Positions 15,117 to 23,353 of a DNA stretch of 64,000 nt are shown here, in pieces. The position numbers and the translations under genes were made by a program. The notes beneath the pieces were generated by a model that was given only the letters and a program-made list of their open reading frames with translations, was not told where the DNA came from and did not search any database. The stretch lies in NCBI GenBank assembly GCA_015056365.1, contig SVGM01000009.1, positions 1 to 64,000 on the forward strand. Direction: 5' to 3'. Each line of letters begins with the position of its first letter. Within the stretch, counting starts at the first letter, position 1. Source of the stretch: Clostridiales bacterium. GTDB lineage: Bacteria > Bacillota > Clostridia > Christensenellales > Aristaeellaceae.

Positions 15117-16415
15117 CTATTTTGCGAGTCTTTCATCAGCCATGGGTGTCAGGCAAGTCAGCAGCGCGGTGGCAGCGAATGCGCTAACTGCCACCGTGCG
15201 AGCGGTAAAATACGCATGATTATACGTATGGTTCTGTGTACAGAAAAACCACGCAAACGGCAGCAGCGCTACGCAAGCCAGCACAGACCATTTCCCGGGC
15301 GCGGCGGACGGCATAGAATAACCTTTGCAGCGTCCACGGATCACCATGGCTATCCAGCCCACAACCGCAACCACGCCCACCATCAGATACACGCGCTTAA
15401 CGAAGATACTCAATACGGCTTTCAATACGTCGAAGTAGGATATTCTAACCTGCCCAGTCACATCCGAGCTGCGCTCCGATATCTTTGCCAGCAGATTAGC
15501 CCAGAACCATGGTTCCCTGCCAAAGATCCCCGCCAAGATCCATTTTCCTGCCCACATGCCAAAATATCCCAACGCCCAGCACAGACCGCAGGCGATGAAA
15601 CGTTTCCATTCATCGGCCACTTTGTTTGCCGGGAATAGGAACACACAAAGCACAAAAGGCATACCGAAAGTGGCAACCGGATAGGTGAGATAATCCACAA
15701 AGCTGGTAAACATACCAACCAGCAGAAAGAATATAGACAAGCGGTTTCCGTCAAAGCGGGACGGCGGCAGATACAGCAGCAGAAGCATCGCCCCTAACAG
15801 GGTGCAAAATGCAGTGGAATATTGAAGGGAAAAACCCGCTGCCATAGGCGTGATACACAACAGAGAAAGAATAAAACAAGGCGTCAACCGTCCCAAACGC
15901 CGCCTGCACAACCCGGCAATCACCCCTGTCATCATGCAGCCCTGAACAATAGTCAACAGCATACGGATATCCATATAGCTGAATACCATCAGCAGCGGCT
16001 TGAGAAAAAGCAGGTAGCCGTGCCAATAACGAGAAACAGGGAAGGATTCCAGACCCTCAGAACCAACTTCTCCATACATTTGCAATGTATGGAACGCGCT
16101 GCCTTCGCTAATGTATCGACTGCCCTGTACAGCACGCATCGTCAACGTTTGTTCGCTCTCATGCACCGCATGCAGCATCATGGCAGCATCGGTGGAATTG
16201 TCCAGCTGCGTCGTCAAATAACCCGGCACAAGTTGTTCATTGGGCCCTTCGCTCGCCCATTCACCATTCAGTGCAGGGATAGACGCCTTTACGTTCTTCG
16301 CCATAGGCGCTATTGGCAGCGAGTACACAGCCAGCAACAGCAAAAAGCCCAAAATAATTCCACAAATCAATATTGCAAAACTTTTCAAAAGTAGCCTCCA
16401 GCCACAGCTCTTCAC
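15117..16415 (-). CDS. polytopic membrane protein, coupled to a GT-C-like gene
   Basis: A 432-residue protein with about ten hydrophobic segments: one at residues 10-32, a long extracytoplasmic region of about 90 residues with SRYISEGSAFHTLQMYG, then nine more. This layout (first helix, large external loop, many helices) resembles GT-C glycosyltransferases or O-antigen-type proteins, but I find no clear catalytic motif. Its ATG overlaps the stop of the upstream GT-C-like gene by 4 bp, so the two are translated together and probably act together. Function unknown. Confidence 0.65.
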   Translation of the reverse strand: MKSCGWRLLLKSFAILICGIILGFLLLLAVYSLPIAPMAKNVKASIPALNGEWASEGPNEQLVPGYLTTQLDNSTDAAMMLHAVHESEQTLTMRAVQGSRYISEGSAFHTLQMYGEVGSEGLESFPVSRYWHGYLLFLKPLLMVFSYMDIRMLLTIVQGCMMTGVIAGLCRRRLGRLTPCFILSLLCITPMAAGFSLQYSTAFCTLLGAMLLLLYLPPSRFDGNRLSIFFLLVGMFTSFVDYLTYPVATFGMPFVLCVFLFPANKVADEWKRFIACGLCWALGYFGMWAGKWILAGIFGREPWFWANLLAKISERSSDVTGQVRISYFDVLKAVLSIFVKRVYLMVGVVAVVGWIAMVIRGRCKGYSMPSAAPGKWSVLACVALLPFAWFFCTQNHTYNHAYFTARTVAVSAFAATALLTCLTPMADERLAK

Positions 16416-18037
16416 TGAGCCTCTCCCCCTTCTATCGCATAAATCACCATCATAGAAGAGCCATAAGAATCAAGAGACACCACAGGCACCATACGCTCAT
16501 CCGCTTCAAAACCCGCCAGCGCAGCATAGCTTAGGTTCGACAAAACATACTGAGCCTGTTCACGATCTTGTACCACCACAAGACGATCTTCCTCCAGATA
16601 CCTTTTCGCCGATTCCAACCCCGACATCGAGCTACCATCGCTGGCCGTGATGTATACTTCTCCTTGCGTACTCTCCAACAATTCATTGATTGCATCCATG
16701 CAACTCAGATTCCACCAATCCATATCAAACAGCGATGCGCGATTTTCCACGGGAACCAGCAGGTTAAAATATCCATATTGGTAGGGATGATTGACTGCTA
16801 TGCCAACACCGGTAAAAAGCATACAACCGCTTAATGCAGCAGCTAACACCCTTTGCCTGTTACGTCTGGTCTTGCAGGCTTCCCACAGCTGCGCAAGCCC
16901 CCGCATCGCGCACAACACCATAGGACCATAAAGAAAATACATATGCCGCCAGCCGTTGTACAACAGTGGACGAGCTACGAAGCATGCCAGCGCTGGACAT
17001 ACCCACGCCAGCAGCGCCGTTAACGCCACCAAAAACGATCTGTTTTCCAAAACGATCTTCGGATATACCGCAAATCTTTTCAGCAGGAGTATCACGCCTG
17101 TTGCTAGCAACAAAAGAATCCACAAAGGCGTCGTCACAACAATCATCACCGGCAGATAGATACGGGGCGGATGGGTGCTGGGACCATGGTACATCCTGCC
17201 CACAAACAAAGTGCTATTGCCCCATCTGGAAAAGCCCACTGCGTTGCGCAGACAGTAGGCAAGAAACTCCGGGGGATCTGCCAAAAAACTTGGGGTCAAA
17301 AAAGCATACATAAGGAAGGATCCCATCAGGACCATTACACCCAAAAGGATACTGCGACGGTTGAGTTGAGAGGTTGCCCTCAGATGGAGGATCACCATCA
17401 ACCCAAATAAGCAGCAATACGCTATGCCGATCACCCGTGTGCCAGCACAGAACCCTGCAGCTACCACAAAACCAAGTCCACGCTTCCAATCCGGTTTTTC
17501 CATCAGCCTTACCGCTTGCCAAAAAAGCACCAGCACAGCTGTCATCAATGCAATGTCCTTGTTATTATAGTGACCCTCAGCAAAAAAACGAGGCGAGCAC
17601 AACATGATGACAACACCAACGCAGCACAGCAGACGGGAAAAGCCCAGATGAAGACCAATTGCATACAATGCCCATAGTCCCAATACAAAGATCGCCCAAG
17701 TGTATAAGCGCCAAATCACCGTCTGTTGGCGCAAAGAAAGCGCGTCATTCGTCACCGCCCAAAACAGCGGATAATACATACAAATGCCGTGGTCCCGTTC
17801 ATCACTTTCCGATATTCGAGGAATATGTTCCATACGCTCTAACGCATCGCTATAGCTTGTATTTGCAGGGATCAATACAGCATATTCCTTCAGAGCCATT
17901 CGCAGGATGTTCATTTCGCCCAGATCATCCCATCCGTTGCCATAGTCATCCACAGTCAGCATGCCCACCAGCAAGACGAATAAAAAGAAAAGAACAACTG
18001 CTGCTTTCGCATGCTTCTTCACACGCTGCAAAACCAT
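16412..18037 (-). CDS. GT-C type membrane glycosyltransferase-like protein
   Basis: A 541-residue membrane protein. After the first helix (about 10-28) an acidic VDDYGNGWDD motif sits in the first external loop, where GT-C enzymes bind metal and lipid-phosphate sugar. About ten helices follow, then WRHMYFLYGP (a PMT-like feature) and a soluble extracytoplasmic C-terminal domain of about 110 residues. The likely role is transfer of a sugar from a polyprenyl-phosphate carrier to a surface molecule; this is family-level inference. The ATG at 18037 follows AAGGTG at 9 nt. Base composition is a little AT-richer than the flanks. Confidence 0.65.
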   Translation of the reverse strand: MVLQRVKKHAKAAVVLFFLFVLLVGMLTVDDYGNGWDDLGEMNILRMALKEYAVLIPANTSYSDALERMEHIPRISESDERDHGICMYYPLFWAVTNDALSLRQQTVIWRLYTWAIFVLGLWALYAIGLHLGFSRLLCCVGVVIMLCSPRFFAEGHYNNKDIALMTAVLVLFWQAVRLMEKPDWKRGLGFVVAAGFCAGTRVIGIAYCCLFGLMVILHLRATSQLNRRSILLGVMVLMGSFLMYAFLTPSFLADPPEFLAYCLRNAVGFSRWGNSTLFVGRMYHGPSTHPPRIYLPVMIVVTTPLWILLLLATGVILLLKRFAVYPKIVLENRSFLVALTALLAWVCPALACFVARPLLYNGWRHMYFLYGPMVLCAMRGLAQLWEACKTRRNRQRVLAAALSGCMLFTGVGIAVNHPYQYGYFNLLVPVENRASLFDMDWWNLSCMDAINELLESTQGEVYITASDGSSMSGLESAKRYLEEDRLVVVQDREQAQYVLSNLSYAALAGFEADERMVPVVSLDSYGSSMMVIYAIEGGEAQ

Positions 18038-18121
18038 GACCCCCGCCACCTTTTCCACAAGTCAGCCCGTTCTATCATTATTGTTCTCACATAGAATGTT
18101 CTGAATCATTAATCATCAAAA

Positions 18122-18150
18122 TGTATAACATAACCACATTTTCTTGTCAA
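18122..18150 (-). promoter_or_regulatory. promoter of the GT-C-like gene pair
   Basis: Perfect TTGACA on the minus strand (18150-18145), 17-nt spacer, TATACA (18127-18122). It lies just downstream of the azlD terminator and about 85 bp before the ATG. Confidence 0.68.
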
Positions 18151-18161
18151 GAAACATAAAG

Positions 18162-18185
18162 GCCGGGGACGAACACATCCCCGGC
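18162..18185 (-). terminator. terminator of the xpaC-azlD operon
   Basis: Perfect 8-bp GCCGGGGA/TCCCCGGC stem with an 8-nt loop, then CTTTATGTTTCTTG on the minus strand. It starts 9 bp after the azlD stop codon. Confidence 0.82.
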
Positions 18186-18194
18186 ACCCTTGTC

Positions 18195-18506
18195 TCAATG
18201 TAAAATCATTGCCACCACATAGGCAGCCAGGCAGGCCGCTGCCGCCACGGTAAGCAGTCCTTTACCCATCCAGCCCAGCACCACTGCCGCTGCAACGCCT
18301 GCAATGGCCCCCGGCAGACTTCCTGTGGAGGAAAACACCGCAGGGATGGTCATGGCGCCCAGCACTGCATAGGGCACGTAATACAGAAACGCCTGCAAAA
18401 ACTTACTGCGCACCTTGCCGCGAATGGCCGCCAGGGGCAGCATACGGATCAGGTAGGTCACCCCGGCCATCACCAGCACATATTTGAAGAAGGCGCTCCA
18501 TTCCAT
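18195..18506 (-). CDS. azlD: AzlD family small transport subunit
   Basis: A 103-residue protein with four hydrophobic segments, including TYLIRMLPLAAIRGKV, the conserved AzlD stretch. AzlD pairs with AzlC to export branched-chain amino acids or their analogues. Its ATG overlaps the azlC stop by one base (18506), so the two subunits are translated together. Confidence 0.93.
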   Translation of the reverse strand: MEWSAFFKYVLVMAGVTYLIRMLPLAAIRGKVRSKFLQAFLYYVPYAVLGAMTIPAVFSSTGSLPGAIAGVAAAVVLGWMGKGLLTVAAAACLAAYVVAMILH

Positions 18507-19228
18507 CAGCTCAGCGCCTCCTCTCCGTCCTCAGGCTGGCTGTTTTCCGGCGGCGGCAGAAGCCACGCACCCAGCGCAGAAGCCACAACCGCACAAATAA
18601 TGATGCGGAAGCCGTCGGAAATAAAGCTCAGCGCCGGCAGGAAGGTAATCAGGCAGCTCATGATAACTGCCATCAGCACCACCACCCGCACCTCGCGCAT
18701 GGCGCGCACCGGCGGCAGCACGATGGCGATGAACATACCGTAGATGGCGATGCCCAGCGCACTGGTGACAGAAGCCGGCAAAAGGCCGCCTGCCAGCGCG
18801 CCCAGCGCCGTACCCAGCACCCAGCCCGCAAAGGGGCCGTTGGTCAGTCCATAGAGATAGGCCCTGCCTACCTTGCCCGGCTGAGACGACGCCACAGCGA
18901 ACACCTCATCGGTGTTGCAAAAGGAAACAAGCAACCGATGAGGCGTTGTCATGCTATGATCCAGCTTCTGGCTCAGGCTGATGCTCATCAGCGCATAGCG
19001 CAGATTGATGGTCAACTGTGTCAGTGCCATCTCCGCCAGTCCGGCGCCGCCGGCCATCAGCTGCAGGCCGGCCAGCTGCCCGGCGCTGGTCACATTCAGC
19101 AGGGAGATCAGCACAGCCTGCACCGGGGTAAGCCCCAGTGCAGTGGCTTGAATGCCAAAGGCGAACGACACGGACAGGTAGCCCAGCGCAATGGGAATCC
19201 CGTCCTTGAAACCCTTCCAGTATCGCAT
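18506..19228 (-). CDS. azlC: AzlC family amino acid exporter subunit
   Basis: A 240-residue membrane protein with the AzlC signature: FKDGIPIALGYLSVSFAFG at the N-terminus, TSAGQLAGLQLM, and NLRYALMSISLSQKL. With AzlD it forms a branched-chain amino acid (4-azaleucine) exporter. It is 6 bp downstream of the TPM-domain gene, so it belongs to the xpaC operon; the reason for the link is not known. Confidence 0.94.
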   Translation of the reverse strand: MRYWKGFKDGIPIALGYLSVSFAFGIQATALGLTPVQAVLISLLNVTSAGQLAGLQLMAGGAGLAEMALTQLTINLRYALMSISLSQKLDHSMTTPHRLLVSFCNTDEVFAVASSQPGKVGRAYLYGLTNGPFAGWVLGTALGALAGGLLPASVTSALGIAIYGMFIAIVLPPVRAMREVRVVVLMAVIMSCLITFLPALSFISDGFRIIICAVVASALGAWLLPPPENSQPEDGEEALS

Positions 19229-19234
19229 CGTATC

Positions 19235-20095
19235 TTACCGCTTTCCGCGCAGGGCATCAATCAGCGCGTTGATGCCAAACAGGCTCAGAATCCAGCCAAG
19301 AGGCGAACAGCCGCAGCCAATGCGGCGGTAGTTGCCCTTGCCCTGATTGCGCGCCTTGCGTACGGGGGTGCTCTGACTGAAGATGATCATCACCAGAATG
19401 ATCAACACAATCCAGCCGCCCACGCCCAGGCCGTTATCCTGCTGATCGCGGTTGGCATGATAATCGTTGTAGTGAGCGCTGTTGTCATTGACGTTATCCA
19501 TCACTTCGCTCCACAGATGGTAACCGGCACCCATCAAGGAGGACACAGGATTCTGCTGAACGGCGGTGTTACCGTCATAGGCGGCCAGCGCCTTGGGCAG
19601 CTTCAGCTTCTCGTCATAGCGCTTATTGAGCAGATCGTTAAAGGCAATAAAGTACTTGCCGAAAGCAGCGTCGTACTGCTGAGCGGCGATCAGCGTTGCA
19701 AAATCGGAGGAGGTATACATCAGGTTGTCCAGATTCTGCTTCCCCAGCTTGCTTTCCGCCTTGCTGCCCACTGCCGTGGCAAAGCTGTCTTCGCCGGCAG
19801 CGCACAGCAGCAGCACAGCGTTGTCGCTCAGCTTCCAGTGAGCGAACAGCTCGTTGGCATAGGTCTGAGCGTCCAGACCATCCAGGAAATGAACGATGGC
19901 CACGTGCACTTCCACATCGGTCTCATCTTCCACATCCTCGGCATACTCGGTCAATGCAGCGCTTACGTCTGTGCTCAGCACGTCCGCATCATCGGTCAGC
20001 GCACCGCGCAGGGCGGGCATACGTGCGCCGGCCGCAGCCACGGCGCTCATCAGCACCATCAGTACGCAAAGTACCCCACAGATCCATCTTTTCAT
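19235..20095 (-). CDS. TPM domain membrane-anchored protein
   Basis: A 286-residue protein with a signal peptide (residues 1-27, cut near VAAAGA), an extracytoplasmic TPM-phosphatase-like domain (about 35-165, ALTDDADVLS at its start and SDNAVLLL inside), a transmembrane helix near 228-246 (GGWIVLIILVMIIF) and a basic Gly-rich tail. TPM proteins are often encoded with LemA proteins, as here, but their role in bacteria is unclear. ATG at 20095 follows AAAGGAG. Confidence 0.85.
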   Translation of the reverse strand: MKRWICGVLCVLMVLMSAVAAAGARMPALRGALTDDADVLSTDVSAALTEYAEDVEDETDVEVHVAIVHFLDGLDAQTYANELFAHWKLSDNAVLLLCAAGEDSFATAVGSKAESKLGKQNLDNLMYTSSDFATLIAAQQYDAAFGKYFIAFNDLLNKRYDEKLKLPKALAAYDGNTAVQQNPVSSLMGAGYHLWSEVMDNVNDNSAHYNDYHANRDQQDNGLGVGGWIVLIILVMIIFSQSTPVRKARNQGKGNYRRIGCGCSPLGWILSLFGINALIDALRGKR

Positions 20096-20129
20096 GTTAA
20101 CTCCTTTAGCGTTCATCACTGTCAGCGCC

Positions 20130-20672
20130 TCACTCGTACATCTCCAGCGGGCTTACACCCAGCATTCTGGCCAAATAGCCGATGCCCGGTGCTTCCAACC
20201 TCTGGTTGAATTCCGTCGCCGCCTGATTGTACAGGCTGATCTTGTCCGTGCCGGACAAATTGCGCAGGTCACCTTCCAGCATACTCAGATATTGCTGATC
20301 ACGCTGGTTTTCCTGGAAACTGGGGGTTTCCAGCAACTTGGCCTTGACCGCCGCAACATTAGCGTCGAGGTTGTCGTTCTCCGCCTTTTTGGCGGCAAGC
20401 GGCTGGTTTTCATCCGTGAGGATGGCCGCGCACTGGCTCAGTTTCTCTACGTCCGGATCGTTGGCCAGGTGACGGCGAGCGACGACGCAGAGGTTGTGTC
20501 CGTCCGCGCCCCGGTAACCCAGCACGTCCATGAGGCCGTTATCGCCGTTGAGCAGCGCGTCTACCTGCTTCTTTTCGTCCGTATAGCCGCTGACTGCGCC
20601 GTACAGCACGCCAAAAAGCACAAGTACCAGCGAAATAAGGATACACACACCGATGGGTAAACTTTTTTTCAT
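20130..20672 (-). CDS. lemA: LemA family protein
   Basis: A 180-residue protein with one N-terminal transmembrane helix (about 7-28) and a helical domain. YNQAATEFNQRLEAPGIGYL near the C-terminus matches the LemA repeat that normally ends in a Tyr/Phe-Glu pair. LemA proteins are envelope-associated and of uncertain function. It lies between telA and the TPM gene in one operon. Confidence 0.85.
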   Translation of the reverse strand: MKKSLPIGVCILISLVLVLFGVLYGAVSGYTDEKKQVDALLNGDNGLMDVLGYRGADGHNLCVVARRHLANDPDVEKLSQCAAILTDENQPLAAKKAENDNLDANVAAVKAKLLETPSFQENQRDQQYLSMLEGDLRNLSGTDKISLYNQAATEFNQRLEAPGIGYLARMLGVSPLEMYE

Positions 20673-20703
20673 TGCGGTTCCTTTCCTTCTGCGGGGATTT
20701 GAG

Positions 20704-20768
20704 TTCCGCTCCGACGCACAGGCGCCGGAGCGGAAGCAAACATCTGTATCACGCGGCTCTGCAGCCGC
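20704..20768 (-). other. two intercistronic hairpins between telA and lemA
   Basis: In the 119-bp gap, GCGGCT/AGCCGC (20753-20768, 4-nt loop) and TTCCGCTCCG/CGGAGCGGAA (20704-20735, 12-nt loop) form two stable stems without a T-run. They may stabilise or process the mRNA so that telA and lemA are expressed unequally; that is inference. Confidence 0.55.
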
Positions 20769-20791
20769 TATTTTGCTTCAGACGGCGTACC

Positions 20792-22045
20792 TCAAGCACG
20801 CAGATCCAGCAGCTTCTTCTTGAGGTCGACTTCCATACCGGCCAGTTCCTGCTCGGCAGCCAGACGCTGATTGCGGCCTTCCTCCTGAATGCGCATCACT
20901 TCGGTGATGGTGTCCATCAAATCCTGGTTGGTCTGGCGCAGGGTGTCCAGGTCGATGATGCCGCGCTCAGCTTCCCGAGCCGTCTCGATGGTGCCAACCT
21001 TGAGCGCTTCAGCGTTCTTGCGCAGCAGATCGTTGGTCATATCGGTCACAGCGGACTGGGCCTTGAGGGCCTCCTGGCTGCGGTGCATACCCAGAGCGAT
21101 CAGGATCTGGCTCTTCCACAGGGGCAGGGTGTTGCTCAGGGTGGACTGGATACGCTCCACCAGCAGGCTGTCGTTGTTCTGCAACAGGCGGATCTGAGGC
21201 GCCATCTGCAACGCCACCTGGCGGGTCAGCTTCAGGTCATGGAGCTTCTTTTCGAAGCGGTCGCAGTTCGCGGCCAGGTCGTTGGCACGCTGGGCGTCCA
21301 TGGCGTCGCCGCTCTGCTGGGCACGGGTGGTGAGCTGCACCAGGTCGCTGGAGCGAACCTGCTCCAGTTTCTTCTCACCCGCGATGATGTACATAGACAG
21401 TTCCTTGAAGTACTGGGTATTCATATCGTAGAGGTGGTTGAACATGCTCACGTCCTTGAGCAGCTGCACCTGATGCTTCTCCAGTTCGCCGGAGATCACA
21501 TCCACATTGGCGTCCACCTTCTGGTACTTGGTCTGCATATCGTTGATGGCCTTCTTGGCATTCCAGAACACGCCGGACAGACCCTTGGGCTTCTCGGCAG
21601 CGGAGCCAAAGCCCTTGATCTCGTTGACCAGGTTCACCAGCATATTGCCCACGGCGCCGGTGTCGTTGGTGCGGACGGTGGAGAGAGCGTTCTCGCTGAA
21701 ATCGGCGATCTTCTTCTGGGCGTCAGCGCCGTAGAGCAGCACATGGTCGGTGTTGTTGATGTCGATCTTCTTGACAAACTCATCGATATTGCGCTTGTCT
21801 TCCTCGGTGAGCATGGCATTGTCCATGTCCTTGACAGCCTGCACGGCCTGTGCGGCGGCCTGAGCGGCAGCGGCAGCCTCGGCTTCAGCCCTGGGGGCGG
21901 CGTTCATTGCGCTCTCGATGGCGGCGTTGGCCTCGTCCAGCACCTGCTGGCTGGCAACGGCGGAAACGGGCTCCAGCGTCAGCACGGGAGCGGCGGCTTG
22001 AGTACCCTCGGCGGGCGTAACAGGGGTATTGTTGAATTCAGACAT
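20792..22045 (-). CDS. telA: TelA family toxic-anion resistance protein
   Basis: A 417-residue soluble, largely helical protein. After an Ala/Pro-rich N-terminal 75 residues, the TelA family core runs to the end, with GLSGVFWNAKKAINDMQTKY and LLQNNDSLLVERIQSTLSNT as recognisable blocks. TelA homologues were found through tellurite resistance, but most are linked to general envelope stress. It follows xpaC by 41 bp, the common xpaC-telA pairing. Confidence 0.9.
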   Translation of the reverse strand: MSEFNNTPVTPAEGTQAAAPVLTLEPVSAVASQQVLDEANAAIESAMNAAPRAEAEAAAAAQAAAQAVQAVKDMDNAMLTEEDKRNIDEFVKKIDINNTDHVLLYGADAQKKIADFSENALSTVRTNDTGAVGNMLVNLVNEIKGFGSAAEKPKGLSGVFWNAKKAINDMQTKYQKVDANVDVISGELEKHQVQLLKDVSMFNHLYDMNTQYFKELSMYIIAGEKKLEQVRSSDLVQLTTRAQQSGDAMDAQRANDLAANCDRFEKKLHDLKLTRQVALQMAPQIRLLQNNDSLLVERIQSTLSNTLPLWKSQILIALGMHRSQEALKAQSAVTDMTNDLLRKNAEALKVGTIETAREAERGIIDLDTLRQTNQDLMDTITEVMRIQEEGRNQRLAAEQELAGMEVDLKKKLLDLRA

Positions 22046-22086
22046 GGTGTTTCCTCCTCGCGCATATTGTTTCAGACTTCGTTGCG

Positions 22087-23052
22087 TTACTGTTGCTGTT
22101 TTTGATTCTGCGGCGCCTGGGCCATGGCCTGACCGCCGTAGGTGGGATAGAGCTGACCGTCAAGGGTGGGCACCTGGGGGAAATGCTGCTGGGCCTGCTG
22201 CTTGGCGCTCTCCACCGCCTGATTCACACCACTGCTTGGGGTGATGACAGGGGCGGCGTGGTACTGAGGCTGTGCCGCAGGCTGTGTCTGCACCGCCTGG
22301 GCGGCCTGCTGAATCTGACGCTGGGCCCGGTTGATCTCGTTGTCCAGCATGGCAGCCTGCCGGGCCTGCTGAGCGGCCTTGCGCAGGTCGTTCTCGGTAA
22401 GTCCATCCCGCTTGAGCATCTGCTCCAGCACGTCGATATCCGTGGCAATATCCAGCATATCGTCGCGGTACAGATTATCCAGCATATTGTGGCAGCCCTT
22501 GATCACCACGCCCAACGCCTCGTCGATGCGCTGGCGCGCCTTGAAGCTTTCGGCGCTGCCGTAGTCCCGCTCGCCCAGCAGACGATAGCTTTTGACCATC
22601 TTGAGGGTGGTGGGTAGGTAGTAGTCCATGAACTTGCGAATCTGAGCGGCCTTGGCGGGCTTGTCATACACCGCGCGGAAGATCTCCGCGCACTGATTTT
22701 CCAGCTCATCCAGCTTGGCAGAAAGGGATTCGTCCGGGATCTTGGCATTTTCCTCGCGGATCTCCAGAATCATCTCGCGTCCGCGGGTCAGCAGCTCATC
22801 CACTTCGGGGTTGCCGGTATCTACCAGCACCTTTTTGAGGCTTTCCGGCTCCTTGTTGTGGGTGGTCAGGTCCAGTCCCTGCGCCATGACCCGGATGACG
22901 GAACCAGCAAAAAAGCTCAGCGCCCCAGCCAGCAGATAGCTGCCCAGCGTGTGGGGATGGAACAACACCGAATACAGAGCGAAAATCGCGCCAAATGCGA
23001 TGATTCCGGCCCCCAGCCCGCTTTTTTGCTTCTTGTCCTTTCCTTTGCTCAT
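22087..23052 (-). CDS. xpaC: XpaC family protein (5-bromo-4-chloroindolyl phosphate hydrolysis type)
   Basis: A 321-residue protein with two N-terminal hydrophobic segments (about 13-30 and 36-56), a helical XpaC core (GNPEVDELLTRGREMILEI, then DYYLPTTLKMVKSY), and a Gln/Pro-rich flexible C-terminus from about residue 235. XpaC proteins normally partner TelA. AAGGAGCATTGTA precedes the ATG. It is the first gene of the six-gene operon. Confidence 0.88.
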   Translation of the reverse strand: MSKGKDKKQKSGLGAGIIAFGAIFALYSVLFHPHTLGSYLLAGALSFFAGSVIRVMAQGLDLTTHNKEPESLKKVLVDTGNPEVDELLTRGREMILEIREENAKIPDESLSAKLDELENQCAEIFRAVYDKPAKAAQIRKFMDYYLPTTLKMVKSYRLLGERDYGSAESFKARQRIDEALGVVIKGCHNMLDNLYRDDMLDIATDIDVLEQMLKRDGLTENDLRKAAQQARQAAMLDNEINRAQRQIQQAAQAVQTQPAAQPQYHAAPVITPSSGVNQAVESAKQQAQQHFPQVPTLDGQLYPTYGGQAMAQAPQNQKQQQ

Positions 23053-23120
23053 TACAATGCTCCTTCAACATGCTGTGATCGCCTGTCCGCATGCCAAACA
23101 GTGACACGTGGCCAAAATAA

Positions 23121-23149
23121 ATTATACCATAGTTTTGCCCCGGTGAAAA
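23121..23149 (-). promoter_or_regulatory. promoter of the xpaC-telA-lemA-TPM-azlCD operon
   Basis: Minus strand TTTTCA (23149-23144), 17-nt spacer, perfect TATAAT (23126-23121). Start near 23114, about 62 bp before the xpaC ATG. The -35 is weak, suggesting an activator or modest basal activity. Confidence 0.65.
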
Positions 23150-23317
23150 GGGGCGGCGCGGAGGCGAGGGCAGGGATTGGGCGATCCCCGCTGAAAATAT
23201 GATAACACATCCGGTGGAAAAAATGATCGGGAGCTGTTTGAAAGCAGCTATGGAACTGCTAAAAAATACATTAGAAAATGATGAAAGCCAACAGGAGATG
23301 TCTGACTGTCTAAGCGA

Positions 23318-23348
23318 AGCAAGCGCCCCGGGAGCCGGAGCGCTTGCT
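23318..23348 (-). terminator. hairpin after the aconitase gene
   Basis: Perfect 9-bp AGCAAGCGC/GCGCTTGCT stem with a 13-nt loop, 5 bp after the stop codon. There is no T-run on the minus strand, so it may be a 3'-end stabiliser rather than a strict terminator. Confidence 0.5.
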
Positions 23349-23353
23349 GTTAT

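Larger units (their letters stand above)
23053..23353. other. intergenic stretch between xpaC and aconitase
   Basis: About 300 bp without a convincing gene. It holds the xpaC promoter at its left end and the hairpin that follows the aconitase gene at its right end. A 47-codon open frame (23223-23366) is present but has no good ribosome binding site. Confidence 0.6.
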